Below, piece by piece: positions 62,355-64,000 of a stretch of 64,000 nucleotides of DNA. Below the pieces are notes generated by a model. It worked only from the letters and a program-made list of their open reading frames with translations, was not told the DNA's origin and ran no database searches. The stretch lies in contig NZ_JADKSJ010000001.1 of NCBI RefSeq assembly GCF_015351235.1, forward strand, positions 1,567,668-1,631,667. The letters are read 5' to 3'. Made by a program: the position numbers and the translations under genes. Numbering within the stretch: position 1 is the first letter of the stretch; each line of letters starts with the position of its first letter. The DNA comes from Plantibacter sp. VKM Ac-2880 (GTDB taxonomy: Bacteria > Actinomycetota > Actinomycetes > Actinomycetales > Microbacteriaceae).

Positions 62355-63977
62355 GTGAAGTTCAGTCGGTTCGGCTCTGCCGCCGCCATCATCGCAGCAG
62401 GGGCTCTCGTCCTCACCGGATGTTCCGGTGGCGGTTCCAGCAGCGAGAGCACCAGCGGCAACACATCCGCCATCATCACGACCAACGGCTCCGAGCCCGA
62501 GTCGGGCCTCATCCCCAGCGACACCAACGAGGTGGGTGGCGGCAAGATCCTCGACGAGATCTTCGCAGGCCTCGTCTACTACGACGCCAAGGGCAAGCCG
62601 GTCAACGACCTCGCCGAGTCCATCGAGACCGACGACTCGATCACCTTCACGATCAAGATCAAGCCCGACCAGAAGTTCACCAACGGTGACCCGGTCGACG
62701 CCGAGTCGTTCGTGAACGCCTGGCAGGACGCCGCGCTCCTCTCGAACGCGCGCAAGAACAGCTACTTCTTCGAGGACATCAAGGGCTTCAGCTACGACGC
62801 CGACCAGCCCCTCACCGGCCTCAACGTCGTCGACGACACGACCTTCACGGTCGAGCTCAACGAGGCTCGCTCGGACTTCCCGCTGCGCCTCGGCTACTCC
62901 TCGTTCTACCCGCTGCCCAAGTCGGCGTTCGACGAGGCCGGCAAGGTCACGGCCGACTTCGGTCAGAACCCGGTCGGCAACGGCCCGTACAAGCTCGACG
63001 GTGAGAAGGCGTGGAAGCACAACGAGTCCATCGCCCTCGTCACCAACGACGAGTACAACGGTGGTCGTAAGCCGCAGAACGGTGGCGTGACGATCAACTT
63101 CTACGCCAGCTTCGACGCAGCGTACGCCGACCTCCTCGGTGGCAACCTCGACGTTCTGGACCAGATCCCGGACTCCGCGATCTCCACCTTCCAGGACGAC
63201 CTGGGCGATCGCGCTGTGAACCAGCCCGCCGCCGTGTTCCAGTCCTTCACCATCCCGTCCCGCCTCCCGCACTTCAGCGGCGAGGAAGGCGAGCTGCGTC
63301 GTCAGGCGATCTCCTACGCGATCAACCGCAAGCAGATCACCGACGTCATCTTCGAGGGCACCCGCACCCCGGCGACCGACTTCACCTCGCCCGTCATCGA
63401 CGGCTACTCGAAGGACATCCCCGGCAACGAGGTGCTGACCAACGACGACAAGAAGGCCAAGGAACTCTGGGCCAAGGCTGACGCCATCTCCCCGTGGGAC
63501 GGCTCCTTCCAGATCGCCTACAACGCCGACGGCCCGCACCAGGCCTGGGTCGACGCTGTGACGAACAACATCAAGAACACCCTCGGCATCGAGTCCTCCG
63601 GTGTTCCGGTCGCGGTCTTCGGCGACTTCCGTGAGAGCATCACGAGCCGCCAGATCCAGACCGCGTTCCGCAGCGGTTGGCAGGCCGACTACCCGGGTCT
63701 GTACAACTTCCTCGGCCCGCTGTACGCGACCGGCGCCTCCTCGAACGACGGTGACTACTCGAGCCCCGAGTTCGACAAGCTCCTCTCCGAGGGTGCTGCC
63801 GAGTCCGACCTCGACGCCGCGAACAAGAAGTTCCAGGAAGCTCAGGAGGTCCTGTTCAAGGACCTGCCCGCCATCCCGCTCTGGTACCAGAACGTGAGCG
63901 GTGGATTCGGCGAGGGCGTCCAGAACGTCCAGTTCGGTTGGAACTCCGTGCCTCTCTACTACGAGATCACCAAGTAA
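62355..63977 (+). CDS. Oligopeptide-type ABC transporter substrate-binding lipoprotein
   Basis: 540 residues, family 5 (OppA/DppA-like) solute-binding protein. The signal ends in LTGC with the lipid-anchor Cys at residue 23, then a Gly/Ser linker. Family blocks seen: ILDEIFAGLVYYDAKGKPVNDLAESIE (about 56-82), FTIKIKPDQKFTNGDPVDAESFVNAW, GNGPYKLDGEKAW and RRQAISYAINRKQITDVIF. GTG 62355 has AAGGAGG 4 bases upstream. The permease and ATPase genes presumably follow beyond base 64000. It takes up peptides or similar solutes; which is unknown. Confidence 0.93.
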   Translation: MKFSRFGSAAAIIAAGALVLTGCSGGGSSSESTSGNTSAIITTNGSEPESGLIPSDTNEVGGGKILDEIFAGLVYYDAKGKPVNDLAESIETDDSITFTIKIKPDQKFTNGDPVDAESFVNAWQDAALLSNARKNSYFFEDIKGFSYDADQPLTGLNVVDDTTFTVELNEARSDFPLRLGYSSFYPLPKSAFDEAGKVTADFGQNPVGNGPYKLDGEKAWKHNESIALVTNDEYNGGRKPQNGGVTINFYASFDAAYADLLGGNLDVLDQIPDSAISTFQDDLGDRAVNQPAAVFQSFTIPSRLPHFSGEEGELRRQAISYAINRKQITDVIFEGTRTPATDFTSPVIDGYSKDIPGNEVLTNDDKKAKELWAKADAISPWDGSFQIAYNADGPHQAWVDAVTNNIKNTLGIESSGVPVAVFGDFRESITSRQIQTAFRSGWQADYPGLYNFLGPLYATGASSNDGDYSSPEFDKLLSEGAAESDLDAANKKFQEAQEVLFKDLPAIPLWYQNVSGGFGEGVQNVQFGWNSVPLYYEITK

Positions 63978-64000
63978 TCTTGTAGACGGCACAACTGGGT

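Overview
The window is high-GC DNA from an actinomycete, most likely a member of the Microbacteriaceae. The signs are many GTG starts, TANNNT -10 boxes placed so that transcripts start at or near the start codon, a mycothiol-conjugate amidase, Lsr2-type and DUF501/DUF4307/DUF4245 proteins, and a long stretch whose gene order follows that of mycobacterial chromosomes. It is mostly core chromosome. I see no phage, insertion sequence, CRISPR array or rRNA. The one clearly accessory stretch is about 41.6-46.3 kb.

Layout. 1-6.4 kb: end of an endonuclease/exonuclease/phosphatase-fold protein, enolase, an FtsB-like division protein, DUF501, a mycosin-like subtilase and a type II NADH dehydrogenase. 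6.4-15.6 kb: a short-armed tRNA with a UAA anticodon, an Lsr2 protein lacking its DNA-binding half, a rhodanese, a large Ig-repeat membrane protein, a translationally coupled transporter/PLP-enzyme/FAD-oxidase cassette, and a LemA-HtpX pair. 15.7-21.3 kb: a Q-rich membrane protein, a YcaQ-type DNA glycosylase, an AI-2E-family exporter and threonine deaminase. 21.4-41.6 kb: a block collinear in outline with M. tuberculosis greA to ychF (greA, DUF4307, mca, hemolysin III, Z-prenyl synthase, phoH2, fumC, DUF4245, xseB, xseA, ispH, ychF). Inserted or relocated here are a carbonic anhydrase, aldolase, two glpX paralogues, rmuC and an exonuclease.

41.6-50.5 kb: two unknown proteins, a lipoprotein, a membrane protein plus what looks like an internally deleted remnant of a paralogue, a membrane protein with a degenerate GGDEF-like tail, a stand-alone LysR-type helix-turn-helix protein, a sortase-type ice-binding protein, an ABC-F ATPase, a carboxymuconolactone decarboxylase-like protein and a small stress protein.

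50.6-56.3 kb: a tight NAD biosynthesis operon read leftward: NrtR-like Nudix regulator, nadA, nadB, nadC and a cysteine desulfurase that could supply the NadA iron-sulfur cluster. 56.4-61.2 kb: a tandem glycine riboswitch followed by gcvT-gcvH-gcvP. 61.2-64 kb: a CPBP-family membrane protein and an oligopeptide-type ABC substrate-binding lipoprotein, probably the first gene of an importer that continues beyond the window.

I did not find a convincing wholly new system. The best leads are the MFS/PLP/FAD cassette, the truncated Lsr2, the class I tRNA-Leu(UAA), the diverged GlpX paralogue, the remnant paralogue and the recurrent leaderless-promoter architecture.
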